From Rhineura floridana (Eukaryota > Chordata > Lepidosauria > Squamata > Rhineuridae): DNA of 64,000 bases. The position numbers and the translations under genes are program-made. The notes below the pieces were generated by a model. It ran no database searches and was not told the DNA's origin. It saw nothing but the letters and a program-made list of their open reading frames with translations. The DNA is taken from assembly GCF_030035675.1 (NCBI RefSeq), contig NC_084499.1:15528610-15592609 (forward strand), read 5' to 3'. This document shows, piece after piece, positions 32,925-43,510 of this stretch (position 1 is its first letter; every line of letters begins with the position of its first letter).

Positions 32925-33148
32925 AGTCTGGTGAACTGGAGACTGGTGGCTCCGTGTCAGAGGGGCAGTGAAGCCACTCTGGATTTTAGTCTGACCTTTC
33001 AAGGAGCTGTCCAATGTGCTGAACCTATTGGGGGCCTCGGTTTCAGCAGCTTGGAGAGCTCCTGGAAAGTTCTGAGTAAAATCCAGAGCAGATTCACTGT
33101 CCCGCTGACATTGGAGCCACCAGTCTCCACTGGTCTGGCTCATTGGCC
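32925..33148. mobile_element. Foldback element with ~90-bp inverted arms
   Basis: The left arm (about 32925-33013) carries GGAGACTGGTGGCTCC, CTCTGGATTTTAG and AAGGAGCTGTCC. The right arm (about 33050-33148) carries the inverse order GGAGAGCTCCTGG, TAAAATCCAGAG and GGAGCCACCAGTCTCC. The two arms could pair as a long hairpin. No transposase. Confidence 0.75.
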
Positions 33149-33269
33149 AGTGATGGCGCAGCCTCTGACTGAGTGTCCTGGTTGCTCTGACCACTGTGTG
33201 CTAATCAGATTACTTCTGTTGCCATGGGGGGCTTAAGAGTTGCTGCATATACCACACAGTAAAGTCATA

Positions 33270-33900
33270 TTTGGACAGAGATGACTGGGCCCCTGTACTC
33301 CATGCTCTGATAACTAACAGACTGGATTGTGGTGGTGACACACTGTGCATGGAGCTGCCCTTGAAGATGACTCAGAAACATCAACTGGTCCAAAATGCTT
33401 GCATTTGTGTTTAAAGCTCTGACAGACTCCAGGCCGCAAGTATTTGAAAAATGGCCTCCATCCCTACAGACTTTATTTATTTATTTTATTTATTTGTTAA
33501 ATTTCTATACTGCCCGACTAGCATAGAAATGCAGGGAGCAGGTCCTGCAGAAACTCACACAGGTAGATGGTCTCAGGTGTTGAGACCAGCAGAGGTGTCC
33601 TTCTTAGTAGATCCATCACCTTCAGAAGTTTGGGGGGTGGCCCAGGAGAGGGCCTTCTCTCTGGTAGCCCCTAACTTGTAGAACTCCCTCCCCATAGAGG
33701 TACATCTGGCACTTTCACTGTACAGTTTTCCCCTTATACAGAAGACACACCTCTTTATCCTGGCCTTTGGCACCTGGGATATAGATATAGATATATCTGT
33801 TGGCTGTAATTTGTTTTAAATTTTAATATTCCATTTTTAAATTGTGGTCACCAGCCCTGGACCTCATGGTGAAGGACAGGTAAGATTCATGACCTTCATT
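33270..33900 (+). mobile_element. L2-clade LINE, RT end and 3' region
   Basis: LDCGGDTLCMELPLKMTQKH matches the L2 LDYCNALYLGLPLKT..LQLVQN segment. Downstream 'CAGGAGAGGGCCTTCTCTCTGG' appears as AGGAGAGGGCCTTCTCTC with AACTCCCTCCCC, the LWNSLP region. An antisense LINE tail (33470-33510, TTTATTTATTTATTTG) sits in the middle. Confidence 0.65.
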
Positions 33901-34085
33901 TATGAATCACTTTCTCTGAGGCATCTCAAAGCAATTTACAATACAATAAAAATGTATCTAAGGCAATTACATATACCCAAATATTATAACATGTGCGCAT
34001 ACGAAAACAATTTTAAAACATGAGTCTTAATCGACTTGAAAGCACATAACACACGCAAACCAATTTAAAACTAATAGGACGGTTT

Positions 34086-34200
34086 TCAAGGCCAGCCCTA
34101 CTTAGACAAGACCCATGGAAATTAAGAGGCATGACTAACTTAGGTCCATTCATTTCAATGGGTCTGCTCTGAGTAGAACTTTGTGAAATACAACCCCCAA
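34086..34200. mobile_element. Palindromic MITE family C
   Basis: 'ACTAACTTAGGTCCATTCAT' centre and GGGTCTGCTCTGAGTAGAAC right arm. Confidence 0.65.
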
Positions 34201-34276
34201 TAATAAAAGCAACAGTGTCTCACTGGCACGTGCTTCACCCCAAATTACATGGAAAAGTATTTAAACCAAAGAACAT

Positions 34277-34278
<2 letters not shown>

Positions 34279-34338
<60 letters not shown>

Positions 34339-34366
34339 CACAAACACGCACAAACACACACACACA
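34279..34366. repeat. (CT)n(CA)n compound microsatellite
   Basis: About 14 CT units then about 15 CA units and a degraded CA tail. A second CA/GA tract lies only 175 bp away. Confidence 0.95.
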
Positions 34367-34540
34367 ACTTGTGGGCAGCTCCCTCTAACCTAGCTGCAAC
34401 CCCCCTACTTTCCCAAGCAATCGTTTTTCACAGCCAACAACACTGGCATTCTGTCCATCCTGAATAAGCTTCCGTCTCCTCGATCTAGCAGGGACACACA
34501 ATTGAGCTGACCCATCATAAATTCTTCAATCTCAGCACAA

Positions 34541-34549
34541 CACCACACA

Positions 34550-34596
<47 letters not shown>
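34541..34596. repeat. (CA)n(GA)n compound microsatellite
   Basis: About 12 CA units followed by about 14 GA units. Confidence 0.95.
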
Positions 34597-34597
<1 letters not shown>

Positions 34598-35084
34598 AGC
34601 AGTGGCGGCGGCAGCAAGAGCCCACCTCTCCTCCCAAACCCTGTTCGCTTCTCCTTGCAACCCCCATCAACCTCCCGTGTACCTGCCTCTCTCCTTGGAT
34701 AAGCAGGTAATCATCAGCTGCCACAGAAAGGTGACCCATTAACGTGATGGATTTGGTGGGAGAAACAAATGGAGTGAGACACCCCCCAACGTATCGCTGT
34801 CCTTCCTACACCTTGGCCTTTCGGGCTGTCATATCAATATCTTCACAGGGACTCATTACCCGGACAGTGACAGGAGAGCCGAGGGTCAGCCCCACGCGTT
34901 TGGCGCTCCTTGAGACGTCTCGGTGAAACCTCTCGTCCTCCGGTGCACCCGTGTAAACACAAGCACCTTAGAAAGGAGGGAGAGGAGGGGGAGGTGAACC
35001 CAAAGGTCTGCGAAACAAGAAAAGAAAATGGCACGACTGGCCTTTGATTCTGTTCGAGATGTTATCGGGCTATCGGCTCTTTCA
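34597..35084. other. Unique spacer
   Basis: No family recognised; overlapping ORFs without motifs. Confidence 0.3.
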
Positions 35085-35170
35085 GCCCAAGGGCCGCATT
35101 CCCTTCTGAACAAGGTGTCTAGGGGCCGTGTGCCAGTGATGGGCAGGGCCAGAGGCAAAAGTAGGTGGGG
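35085..35170 (-). mobile_element. Family B element fragment
   Basis: TTTCAGCCCAAGGGCCGCAT, GGGGCCGTGTGCCAGTGATG and GGGCAGGGCCAGAGGCAAAA: the antisense of the family B right half. Confidence 0.6.
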
Positions 35171-35194
35171 CAGCAGACATGAGGCTACATTTAT

Positions 35195-35384
35195 CAGGGT
35201 TTATTTATTTATTTATTGCACTTGTATACCACCCCATAGCCGAAGCTCTCTGGGCGGTTTACAGCAATCAAAAACATTAAAACAAATATACAGTTTAAAA
35301 CACACATTTTAAAAAAATTTAAAACACAATTTTAAAATTTAAAACAATATAAAAACAATCTAAAGCACATGCTAAAATGCCTGG
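35195..35384 (-). mobile_element. L2-clade LINE 3' end
   Basis: Antisense CCATAGCCGAAGCTCTCTGG then GCGGTTTACAG and an A-rich UTR to ACATGCTAAAATGCCTGG. Confidence 0.75.
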
Positions 35385-35597
35385 TTGTCCACGCACACTC
35401 CCATCCAGGCAAGGAAGGGTTCAATAACATGCATGCGCACTTGAGGAGGGCATGAAGCAGGGCCCATAAGAAGTGTAGCCTAGAGCAGAATATATTCCAG
35501 CCAGTCAGCAGTGAGGAGCATGGCCTGGGTGGCATCTCAAGGGTCAGGTTAAGAAGCCTGGAGGGTTGCATATGGCCCCACAGCCTGAAGTTCCCTC

Positions 35598-35690
35598 AAG
35601 GACGGACAAATTTACTGGTTTCAGTTTTTCGGTTTTTCATTTTTCCAGTCTTAAATGGAGTTCTCCACATCCCCACAGCACTTCCTTTAC
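35598..35690 (-). mobile_element. Family D fragment
   Basis: Only the terminal block: ATTTTTCCAGTCTTAAATGG and AGTTCTCCACATCCCCACAG. Confidence 0.6.
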
Positions 35691-36020
35691 TCTCCCGGCA
35701 AGTTCCCATTTCCTTTCTCCCCCGGCCCCAAAAAGGCACTATTATCTGACAACCCGAGGCTGGAGAGCAACCACTCACGGTGGCCTTGCGATAGAAACCT
35801 GAAGGAAAATCCCACCAAGGTGGGATTTGAACTGGAGATTTGCTGGCATGCTACTTTCCCTCTCAGCCACAATTCTGTATCAGTTGTATCTCAGTTAGCT
35901 GTCTTTGGGGTCCATCTCCAGGGATAGCATGAGATATTTGGCTATCTGAGATGGCGAAGAAGATGGCCATCGCTCAAGTCACATACTGTGCTGGCACGTG
36001 AATCCCACTTCTGATGGAAA

Positions 36021-36420
36021 TATATTTATTTATTTATTGTATTTATATACCGCCCCATAGCCAAAGCTCTCTGGGCAATTTACAGTAACTAAAAAGATTA
36101 AAACAAATATACAAATTTAAAACACATCTTTTAAAAACCATTTAAAACAAAATTTAAAACACTTTAAAACACATGCTAAAATGCCTGGGAGAAGAGGAAA
36201 GCCTTGACCTGGCGTCAAAAAGATAACAGTGTTGGTGCCAGGTGCACCTCGTCAGGGACATCATTCCATAATTTGGGGGCCACCACTGAGAAGGCCCTCT
36301 CCCTTTTTGCCATCCTCCAAGCTTCCCACAGAGTAGGCACCCAGAGTAGGCAGCCAGAGGAGGGCCTTATATATATATGCAGAGATCTTCAGTGGTCTGA
36401 GCTGTGTGTGTGGCACTGTG
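36021..36420 (-). mobile_element. L2-clade LINE, C-terminal codons and 3' end
   Basis: Antisense of the 19.4-kb copy: CCATAGCCAAAGCTCTCTGG, A-rich UTR, CTGGGAGAAGAGGAAAGCC, GTGCCAGGTGCACCTCGTCA and GGCCACCACTGAGAAGGCC. Confidence 0.8.
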
Positions 36421-36870
36421 TATTTGCCTAAGTAGCAGGCTTTTACTCTGCATTTAGATCACTGACACTTCAGACTTAGTAAAATAAGAAAAACTACTCT
36501 ATTTATAGAAATGCCTAGTAGATAGGAAAGGCATACCTAGTTCTAACTCAATAACTGAGTTGCACAATGCCAAGATGTGGGTATTGCCCTCATGGCTCAG
36601 GAGAGAGAACAAAGACAAAGATGTCTCCTCTGTCCTTGGACGGTTGAAGAAGACGACGAAGGAAGGAGGGGCAGGTCAGCTTCCCTGAACATATCAGTCT
36701 ACAACGGAAGGAAGTTAGGTAGAGAACAGCACAGGTCAAGGGAGGCAAGCCTAGCCAGCTGGAGGACCCTCACTCTGTCTTCCTTCTGGAATGCAAACAA
36801 AAGGACCCAAACAGGAGTTGCTCTCGCCCCACTTCCAACAACTTCAGCACTGGCAACTGGACAGCATCCT
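36421..36870. other. Unassigned spacer
   Basis: No recognised family or gene. Confidence 0.35.
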
Positions 36871-36872
36871 CC

Positions 36873-37070
36873 AAAGCGTCGCTCAGTGGAAGAGCATCTG
36901 CTTGGAGAGCAGAAGGTCCCAGGTTCGATCCCTGGCATCTCCACATAGGGCTGGGAAAGGCTTCCCTGCCTGAAACCCTGGGAGACCTGCTGCCGGTCAG
37001 TGTGGACAACACCAAGCAAGACAGACCAGTGGTCCGACTTGGTGTAAGGCAGACGTATGTGTTCCTGAGA
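36873..37070 (+). mobile_element. tRNA-Ala-type SINE
   Basis: GTCGCTCAGTGGAAGAGCAT (A-box region), AGGTTCGATCCCTGG (B box), ACATAGGGCTGGGAAAGGC and TGCCGGTCAGTGTGGACAAC. Confidence 0.87.
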
Positions 37071-37139
37071 GCTGCCTTGCTGGATTAGAGCTGTGTTGCA
37101 GCTGATGATCATGTTATCTGTCTCAGAATTGTAGGGGAA

Positions 37140-37286
37140 GGGCTGTGACTCAGTGGGAGAGCAGCAGGTTCCATCCTGGCAGCTGGACAGCCACCAGTCC
37201 AGTTGGATTCCTGCATCAAGCAGGGGGGTTGGACTAGATGACCTTGCAGGCCCCTTCCAGCTCTACTTTATTATGATTCTAAATAA
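37140..37286 (+). mobile_element. L2/CR1-type LINE 3' end
   Basis: GGATTCCTGCATCAAGCAGG, GGGTTGGACTAGATGACCTT and CCCCTTCCAGCTCTACTTTA, ending ATGATTCTAAAT. Confidence 0.7.
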
Positions 37287-37794
37287 TCCATGTCGTTCAA
37301 GAAGGCTTGAAGCTGCACACCACTACTGTCTCCATCACCTTCCCCATGAAGGGGATATTTGTGGCTGGTCAACAAATATTCCAGTCCAAGGGGAACAGGG
37401 CCAGTTTCTTTAGGAGTAACCACACCACCGCCTCTTCCAAGGCTGCAGGAACCCCACCCCCTCATGCAATGAACTATTAACCACACCCTGGACCCAGCCA
37501 GTCAACCCCCCTCTGCTAGATTTAATAAGCTAGGAGGGACGGGGTCAAGAGGGCATATGGCTGGATGTGTAGCCATCAGCACCCTGTCCACATAAACTGA
37601 AACTGATCCCACAACACAGCACCAACTCCAGCATTGGGCACCTCATCTGAAACTGCAATGACAGCAGAATTGAGGTCACACCAAAGTCAAGTGACTTTAT
37701 CCTCTAAGTGTGTAGTCACGGGAGTCCTTGAATGCTCCAGAGGCCCCTGTCCTACAGCCGGAGTCGGTAACCTCTGGACCATTGGAAATAACTC

Positions 37795-38030
37795 CGCATA
37801 TCATGGGCTCCTGCTGGGAGGAAGGGCGGGGCAGAAATTAAATAATAAATAAATAAATAAACGAGAGGGAGTTCCAAGCTGTCACACTAAAGGCCCAATT
37901 CTTGCATCGTACAGAATGGACCTCCTGATAAGACGGTATCTGCAGGAGGCCTTTTCCTGCAGAGCACAGTGATCGGCTGGATATAAGAAGCATGAGGACA
38001 TCTTTTACCCACAATTCCCCCTCCAATCAC
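37795..38030 (-). mobile_element. L2-clade LINE piece with a plus-strand LINE tail beside it
   Basis: 37800-37862 is a plus-strand tail (CTCCTGCTGGGAGGAAGGGC, then (AATA)n). 37863-38030 is the antisense of the L2 codons also seen at 60.4 kb (AGGAGGCCTTTTCCTGCAGA; AGGTCCATTCTGTACG in sense). Confidence 0.65.
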
Positions 38031-38189
38031 CAGCCATGACGGCGCAAGAAGCAGGAAATCGCTTTTTCTGTTTTGAACTTCCCAGCATCTGACATTCTCA
38101 GAACAAGGAATTGAGTTCTGCGATGTCCCATAAATGTTGAACTGCTGGCATGTTTCAGCCAGTACCCAAAATAACTAAGATCAACCAAC

Positions 38190-38580
38190 ATATCTTTTTT
38201 GTGCCATTTTGCCTATGTGTTTTCCTCCTCCTTTGCTTCTTCCTTTTTTTTTTTTTATGATCAGCCAAAGATTTCCATTGCATCTGCCGGGGAAACTATT
38301 TTCGCCAATAAGTATGTAAATCCTCTGCAAATGTATGCTAATTACTTATTTTAATTACAATGTAAATAAGTAATTACTGGATAATTTTCAAGTATTTACA
38401 TGGGGCCTGTGTGATTTAAAAGCTTAACTTGTAAGAAGTATTTTTTAAAAAAAAAACCTATAAATTTTTCTGTAATTATAGCGCAATTTAGACGCCACGG
38501 CCAAAACACAATTACCACATACTTGGCGAGAGATAAATAATCAAGGAATCCCATAGTAATTACAGAATAATAACAAAGTT
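38190..38580. promoter_or_regulatory. Candidate enhancer-like element with TAATTA dyad
   Basis: Repeat-free. TAATTACTTATTT (38339-38351) and AAATAAGTAATTA (38364-38376) form a perfect 13-bp inverted repeat with a 12-bp loop containing another TTAATTACA. Further TAAT cores follow (CTGTAATTATAGCGC, ACAATTACC). Function is inferred from motif density only. Confidence 0.4.
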
Positions 38581-38881
38581 ATTACATGTGTGTCCCAACT
38601 TTAAGTACCCTCCAAAAGGTAGCATGAGGCTTTCACCGTGGAAAGCAGAACTTGCTAAAATTGAGCCAACTACCTTTCCTACCACTGATCGTTGTGAAAG
38701 GGATGCAAGCTGGGTTTTGAAATTAGAGGAAGCTGTTTTGTACAAGGCTGTTATTAAAATCGAGTGATTTCCTCCTTTCACAGAATGCCTTTCTGCCAAA
38801 GCACTCAAGGCTGTTTGCGATATAAAAATAATGACTTGCAATCAACAGGCATGGAACGTGGTGCTCAAAAAGTGCAAAACT

Positions 38882-38906
38882 AGAGAGAGAGAGAGAGAGA
38901 GAGAGA
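38882..38906. repeat. (GA)n microsatellite
   Basis: Twelve GA units directly before a family B element. Confidence 0.93.
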
Positions 38907-38917
38907 CTGTAGCCCGG

Positions 38918-39250
38918 GGTGGGAACCTCAGGCCCCAGGGCTGAATGTGGCCCACCAGACCTCTCTATTTGGCCCTCGGAACGCCCCAGGACACACCCTC
39001 TCTCTTCAGCCCACACCCCTCAAACACCCTGCTTTGCACTCTGAGTGCTTTTGCCTGGCCAGACTCTATCTTTGAGCTCTGGCAATCCTCTTGGTTGCCT
39101 GCAGGGTGGATAGAGAGGGCTGTGTGTAGAAACTATTCTGCTGCACAAAAGTGAAATCAACATTCCTTGCTCTGCCCATTCTTCCCACGCCTGGCCTGCC
39201 CCTCTCCCCAAAAGGTTGCCCAGAAAGGAATGGAGCCTTTGGGCTGAAAA
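38918..39250 (+). mobile_element. Family B hAT-like element
   Basis: GGTGGGAACCTCAGGCCCCA, GTGGCCCACCAGACCTCTC, CCCACACCCCTCA, TGCTCTGCCCATTC and GGGCTGAAAAAGGTTC at the right end. Confidence 0.65.
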
Positions 39251-39254
39251 AGGT

Positions 39255-39368
39255 TCAGATTTAAGCTGTGTATGGAACTGGAAGGGAGTAGAAAAAGAGG
39301 AAGGCCAAACAAGAGATGGATTGATTCCATAAAGGAAGCCACAGACCTGAACTTACAACCAGGAATTC
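39255..39368 (+). mobile_element. RTE/BovB LINE fragment
   Basis: Codes for the GSRKRGRPNKRWIDSIKEAT segment of the BovB C-terminus, in frame on the plus strand, followed by DLNLQ. About 110 bp only. Confidence 0.78.
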
Positions 39369-39399
39369 AGCCAGGCGTGGGACCGGTGTGTGTGTGTGT

Positions 39400-40245
39400 G
39401 TCAATAAAGCTTTAGCTCTATAGCCTCTGAACATGTGGAAAGTCCCCTCCCAGAAGCGGGATTCCCAGAAGGTTGGGTGATTATGTGGAACAAATGGCTA
39501 TTTGCCTCGATATCCACTAAACACAGAGTGCTGTCTCTAAAATTGTTTATACAGGTGGTATATGACACCTCGAAAGATCTCATCTATGCAACCAGCAATA
39601 CAGCCCCTCAGTTGCAGAGGAAATAGGAGAGAGAGAACGACAGCAGATTAATTTATCCCCGCAACTGATGCTACTGAACCTGTTCTTGAATGAAGATTTG
39701 GAATTACAGAATAAGAAAGTAATCAATGTTTTATTATTGGTGGGACGAGTCACCATAGCGCGATTTTGGAAGGGCCTGGCAGGTGTTAGTAAAGTGTATT
39801 GGTATCATATGGTATAGGACACAGCATTACTGGAAAAGCTTACAGATAAATTAAGGATGGCACGAGATATAAGGAAGAGAGATGACTTCACAGTGGCTTG
39901 GTCTGATGTTATTAGGTTTATTAGTGAACAGGTGGAGGGTCCCACAGTACCAATTGTATATTCCGGGATATGGAACAGTTGACTGATAGTTAGCAAGGAA
40001 ATTGAGCCGAGCTCCCTGAAATGATTCTGTGAAGGCAAAGGGGAAAATATTAGAAATCAGTCAATATGTAATTGATTTAATGTATAGCATAAAGGCCCAA
40101 CTTAACACCCAAATTTAAGGAATTGATGTATGAAATCATGATGATGAATTATGTTAATTGTTTCCTTTTTTCCCTTTTGTTATGTTTCTATGAGTTTGTA
40201 ATGTTTAAAGAAATCATTATTATTGTTTTATTATAGGAATTAGAA
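39400..40245 (+). mobile_element. L1 LINE, ORF2 C-terminus and 3' end
   Basis: From 39665 the frame reads LMLLNLFLNEDLELQNKKVI, NVLLLVGRVTIARFWKGLAG, a stop at TAG, then ALLEKLTDKLRMARDIRKRD and SDVIRFISEQ, an L1 ORF2 tail ending at a TGA near 39980. The preceding 39435-39626 frame is offset and may be earlier ORF2 codons. The 3' UTR runs to about 40245. It differs in sequence from the 3' region of the 6.7-kb element. Confidence 0.75.
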
Positions 40246-40495
40246 CAGTGAGGGAAGTGGTATTTGCTGAAGAATGCAGCTTTCTGGCAATATCAGCTTT
40301 TTTAAAATGTTGAGTTTATAACCCTCCTGTTTGGGCCAGTATTCTTGAAGGAGGTGTGGAGACAATGCCTGCAAAAATCTCAGCATACACACACACACAC
40401 ACACAAGTTGCATAAGATTTGATCTGGGCTTCAGTGCCCTGAAGAATTCCTTTCCTCTTTTCAGTGACTTTCAAGACAAGCAAACAAGCAAAACT
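40246..40495. other. Spacer with short (CA)n
   Basis: CA tract at 40388-40405; otherwise no recognised feature. Confidence 0.4.
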
Positions 40496-40889
40496 GCAGA
40501 GTAAATTATGCAATGCAAAATAAGAAAAAGTCATGCTCAATTTGCATACAGGTTTCAGAATTGAGTTTTTCCACTCTCTGAATTTGATGGAAAATTTTGG
40601 TAGGGGATTTTTAAACAAACCAAATTGCAGAATAAATTATGCAATGCAAAATTTAAAAAAGGAAGTAAATGTGCTCAGTTTGCATAAGGGTTTTAGAACT
40701 GAGTTCCCCCCCCCCCGAACTTGGTGGAAAATTTTATAGGAGACTTTTAACACTTACAAGCAAACACACAAAATTGCAGAATTAAATATTGCAATGCAAA
40801 ATAAGAAAAGATTGTGCAGATGTGCTCAATTTGCATATAGGTTTCAGAATTTCTGGATTTGATAAAGAATTTTGGTAGGGGACATGGAA
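40496..40889. repeat. Three-unit tandem repeat, ~130-150 bp per unit
   Basis: Units start GCAGA(A/G)T at 40496, 40626 and 40776. Each has TGCAATGCAAAAT, a CA(A/G)TTTGCATA word, a GAACT/GAATTT block and TTTTGGTAGGGGA or a variant. Unit 2 has an added poly-C run. Confidence 0.8.
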
Positions 40890-41254
40890 CACCGTTTGAG
40901 TACACACCGTTTGATCAATGTGGTTGAGAGTTAAGGGCACTCTTGTTTCTTTTCTGAAGCTGTTGTGGTTGTGGTTTGTTGCTGTCATGGGTGATTAAAA
41001 AAGAAATCCTGATGGTCTTTCTTCTGAACAAGGAGTGGTTGTCCATTTTTATTAAACAGGAACTTAGTTTTTAGGTTGTTATGGGTTGTTAGGTCTCTCT
41101 AAAAGGCACCAATACTGAGGAGGAGAGAGGGATGTGATCATTTGTAAATGTATCTAAATGTAGTCAATTAACTAATGAACAAATTAATTTATTGAAAGGC
41201 TAATCAAGTAGAAGTCCTTTAAATCAGTCAGCAGCTCTTTTATGACAAGACTAA
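40890..41254. other. Unassigned spacer
   Basis: AT-rich single-copy-looking DNA without recognised features. Confidence 0.35.
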
Positions 41255-41655
41255 GCCCAGCAGGGTTGACTTCCAACTCCATTTCTTATTTTTCCAATCT
41301 GAAATTCAGTTCTCCACATTTCTGCAAAAAAAGAAAAAATCCTCATGAAAATTCTCCAGTATTTCAATGCAAATTTCTCCTAATCAACACATTTTTGTAG
41401 ACAGTTCTGACTAATGTACACATTTTTTGCAAGCCATTTCTCAGAATATAATGCATTTTGTATGTTATGGTCGCTAATATATTTAATTTTATTTCCCCCA
41501 CATATATTCATTTTATAAATATTACTGCATCTCAACGTTTGGATAAGCGCAGATTTTGAAGGATGGCCGTGTTTCCGTTCACATATTGTTTTGGAAAGTG
41601 CAAATTTAATACATTTGGCTTTAAATTCCAACTGAGGCCATCCCTACTTCCAAGT
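41255..41655 (-). mobile_element. Family D hAT-like element
   Basis: Antisense copy ending GAGGCCATCCCTA. The octamer ACTTCCAA occurs on both sides (about 41269 and 41648), a possible TSD. Inside: AAAATCCTCATGAAAATTCT, GCAAGCCATTTCTCAGAATA, TGTTTCCGTTCACATATTGT. Confidence 0.75.
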
Positions 41656-42479
41656 AAGTTTGCATAGGATTGTAGCCTTAATAAAACTTCTCCAAAGGAA
41701 GGAAGGAAGGAAGGTTGTGCGCATATATGTACATGGATGCACATGTGTGTGTCCATGTTCAAGATCTTGGGAATGGCCCCGTGGGTAATATTCTATCATC
41801 AATTCCTTTCCTTTTCTCCTTAGCTCTGTCCCCCTGGAAGCGACTGTGAAGGGCAACGCAAGCAATCGGCTATCAGAGACACAATCTCACAACGCTTTAA
41901 CGGTGCTGCGCTTTTGTGTCGCCCACCATCCTTTAATAACCATCTCCCTCAGCTCTTTAGAACACTCTGATTATACCGTCTCTCAAAATCTTTTCCTGAA
42001 AAAGGCCAGCCACATTAACGAGCCCTACCTCGTCACCCCCGGGCAGAATGAAATTCCTCTGCGCATGATGCGTTCCTATATATATATCTAGGCTACCACT
42101 CTATCCCCACCCCAAAGACAGCAGTTGTGTGGGCCGTTTACAACCCAGGGAGGGGAAAAGAGAGGAGAGAGAGAGAGAGAAAAAATCTATATATGGATTT
42201 TGTATTCCAGCTCATATTGCGCTCCATTATGGCCACAGGTGCTGGCTGCCTTGAAAACTTGCAATTAATTGTGTTTGTGCAATAGGACCAATTCAGCAGG
42301 AAAGGGGAGGAGGATTCAGTGGACATATACAGGTTCATAGATATATACAGAAACTGTCACTTGCTACCAGCGATGGGTCACACTGTAGTGGGAGGTTATT
42401 GCTAAATTGTTTTATTTATTTGAAATCTTTTAGCCCTTTTTTTTTTTACTAGCCATCTGAGGTTGGCTGGTTTGAGGCG
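41656..42479. other. Unique spacer with (GGAA)n
   Basis: GGAA tract at 41697-41714. 41870-42110 is repeat-free and may be conserved noncoding DNA. No gene. Confidence 0.3.
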
Positions 42480-42628
42480 GCTTACATTCTAGGACTCCTT
42501 GGGTGAGTCACTGTCTCTCAGCCTAACCTACCTCACAGGGTCATTGTGAAGATAAAGTTGGAAGGGAGAGAACCATGTTTGTACGCCACCTTGAGGTCCT
42601 TGGAGGAAAGGCGGGATATAAATTTATT
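42480..42628 (+). mobile_element. tRNA-derived SINE, 3' half
   Basis: GGGTGAGTCACTGTCTCTCA, ACCTACCTCACAGGGTCATT, GTACGCCACCTTGAGGTCCT and AGGAAAGGCGGGATATAAAT. This tail is LINE L2/CR1-like, not BovB. Confidence 0.75.
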
Positions 42629-42640
42629 GTTGTTGTTTTA

Positions 42641-42672
42641 TTGATGTTGATATTGATATTGATATTGATATT
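42641..42672. repeat. (TTGATA)n microsatellite
   Basis: About five hexamer units. Confidence 0.85.
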
Positions 42673-42860
42673 ATAGACCACCCTTCCTCCCAGAAGGAAC
42701 CCAGGGTGGCAAACAACAAGGATTAAAAAAATCTTTTTTAAAAAATCTGAAAAAGAAAACACCTTTGAAACATGTTTCAAAACATATTCTAGAAAACAAC
42801 CAGCTTTTAAAACATCTTTAAAAAATTACAGTACAGATGCAGACTGAGATAAATGTAACA
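42673..42860 (-). mobile_element. L2-type LINE 3' end
   Basis: GACCACCCTTCCTCCCAGAA then an A-rich UTR with AACACCTTTGAAACATG. Confidence 0.65.
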
Positions 42861-42887
42861 ATTAATAAATAGAATCGTACAGGGACT

Positions 42888-43062
42888 CCCAAACTGTGGT
42901 CCACGGACCACTAGCTCTATGCAGGTGGTTCACAGCATGTCTGTGAAAATGCAACTGAAAACAACATCTAGCACAGGTGATTGCAACTGCTGCAACAGGC
43001 AGAGCAATCATTCAGACCCTTAGCAGTCTGCAGGGGAGGGGAACTGGGAACCACTGGTCTAG
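42888..43062. mobile_element. hAT-like MITE
   Basis: Left end CAGGGACTCCCAAACTGTGG; right end GGGAACTGGGAACCACTG, an imperfect inverse. ~175 bp with no ORF. Confidence 0.55.
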
Positions 43063-43105
43063 CAGATAGCCGGACAATCGTGGAAGCACAACCCCAGGGT
43101 GACTA

Positions 43106-43510
43106 GAGATAGACAGAATCCGGCATTTCCTCCCTGGGTCTCGTGATTATTCCAATCAGAAGTTCAGGGCGCCAAGTTCCCAGATCGCTTTGCTCATTCT
43201 TTTCTTTCTTTTTAAGAAAGCCTTCGTGAAAATTCAATTGCATTTTCGTGTCCATTTCTCTTATATATACTTTTTGGCAAGCCTTTATCTCTACGGCAAT
43301 GCATTTGTATATGTTGTTTTCACAAATAGATGGATTTATATGCATGCTTTCCCCTAATAGGCACTTTGAGGTTGGAGAGCTACATCACAAAATTCAGACA
43401 TGCTAATTTCAAAGAACAGCTGTGTTTCAGTTGGCGTATCGTTTGGGAAGGGCAACTTGGGTAGATTCGCATTAAAATCTGCACCAGGCTGGATTTCTGC
43501 CCTATCTGTA
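43106..43510 (-). mobile_element. Family D hAT-like element
   Basis: AGCCTTCGTGAAAATTCAAT, GCAATGCATTTGTATATGTT, CATCACAAAATTCAGACATG and GCTGTGTTTCAGTTGGCGTA in antisense family order. Confidence 0.72.
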
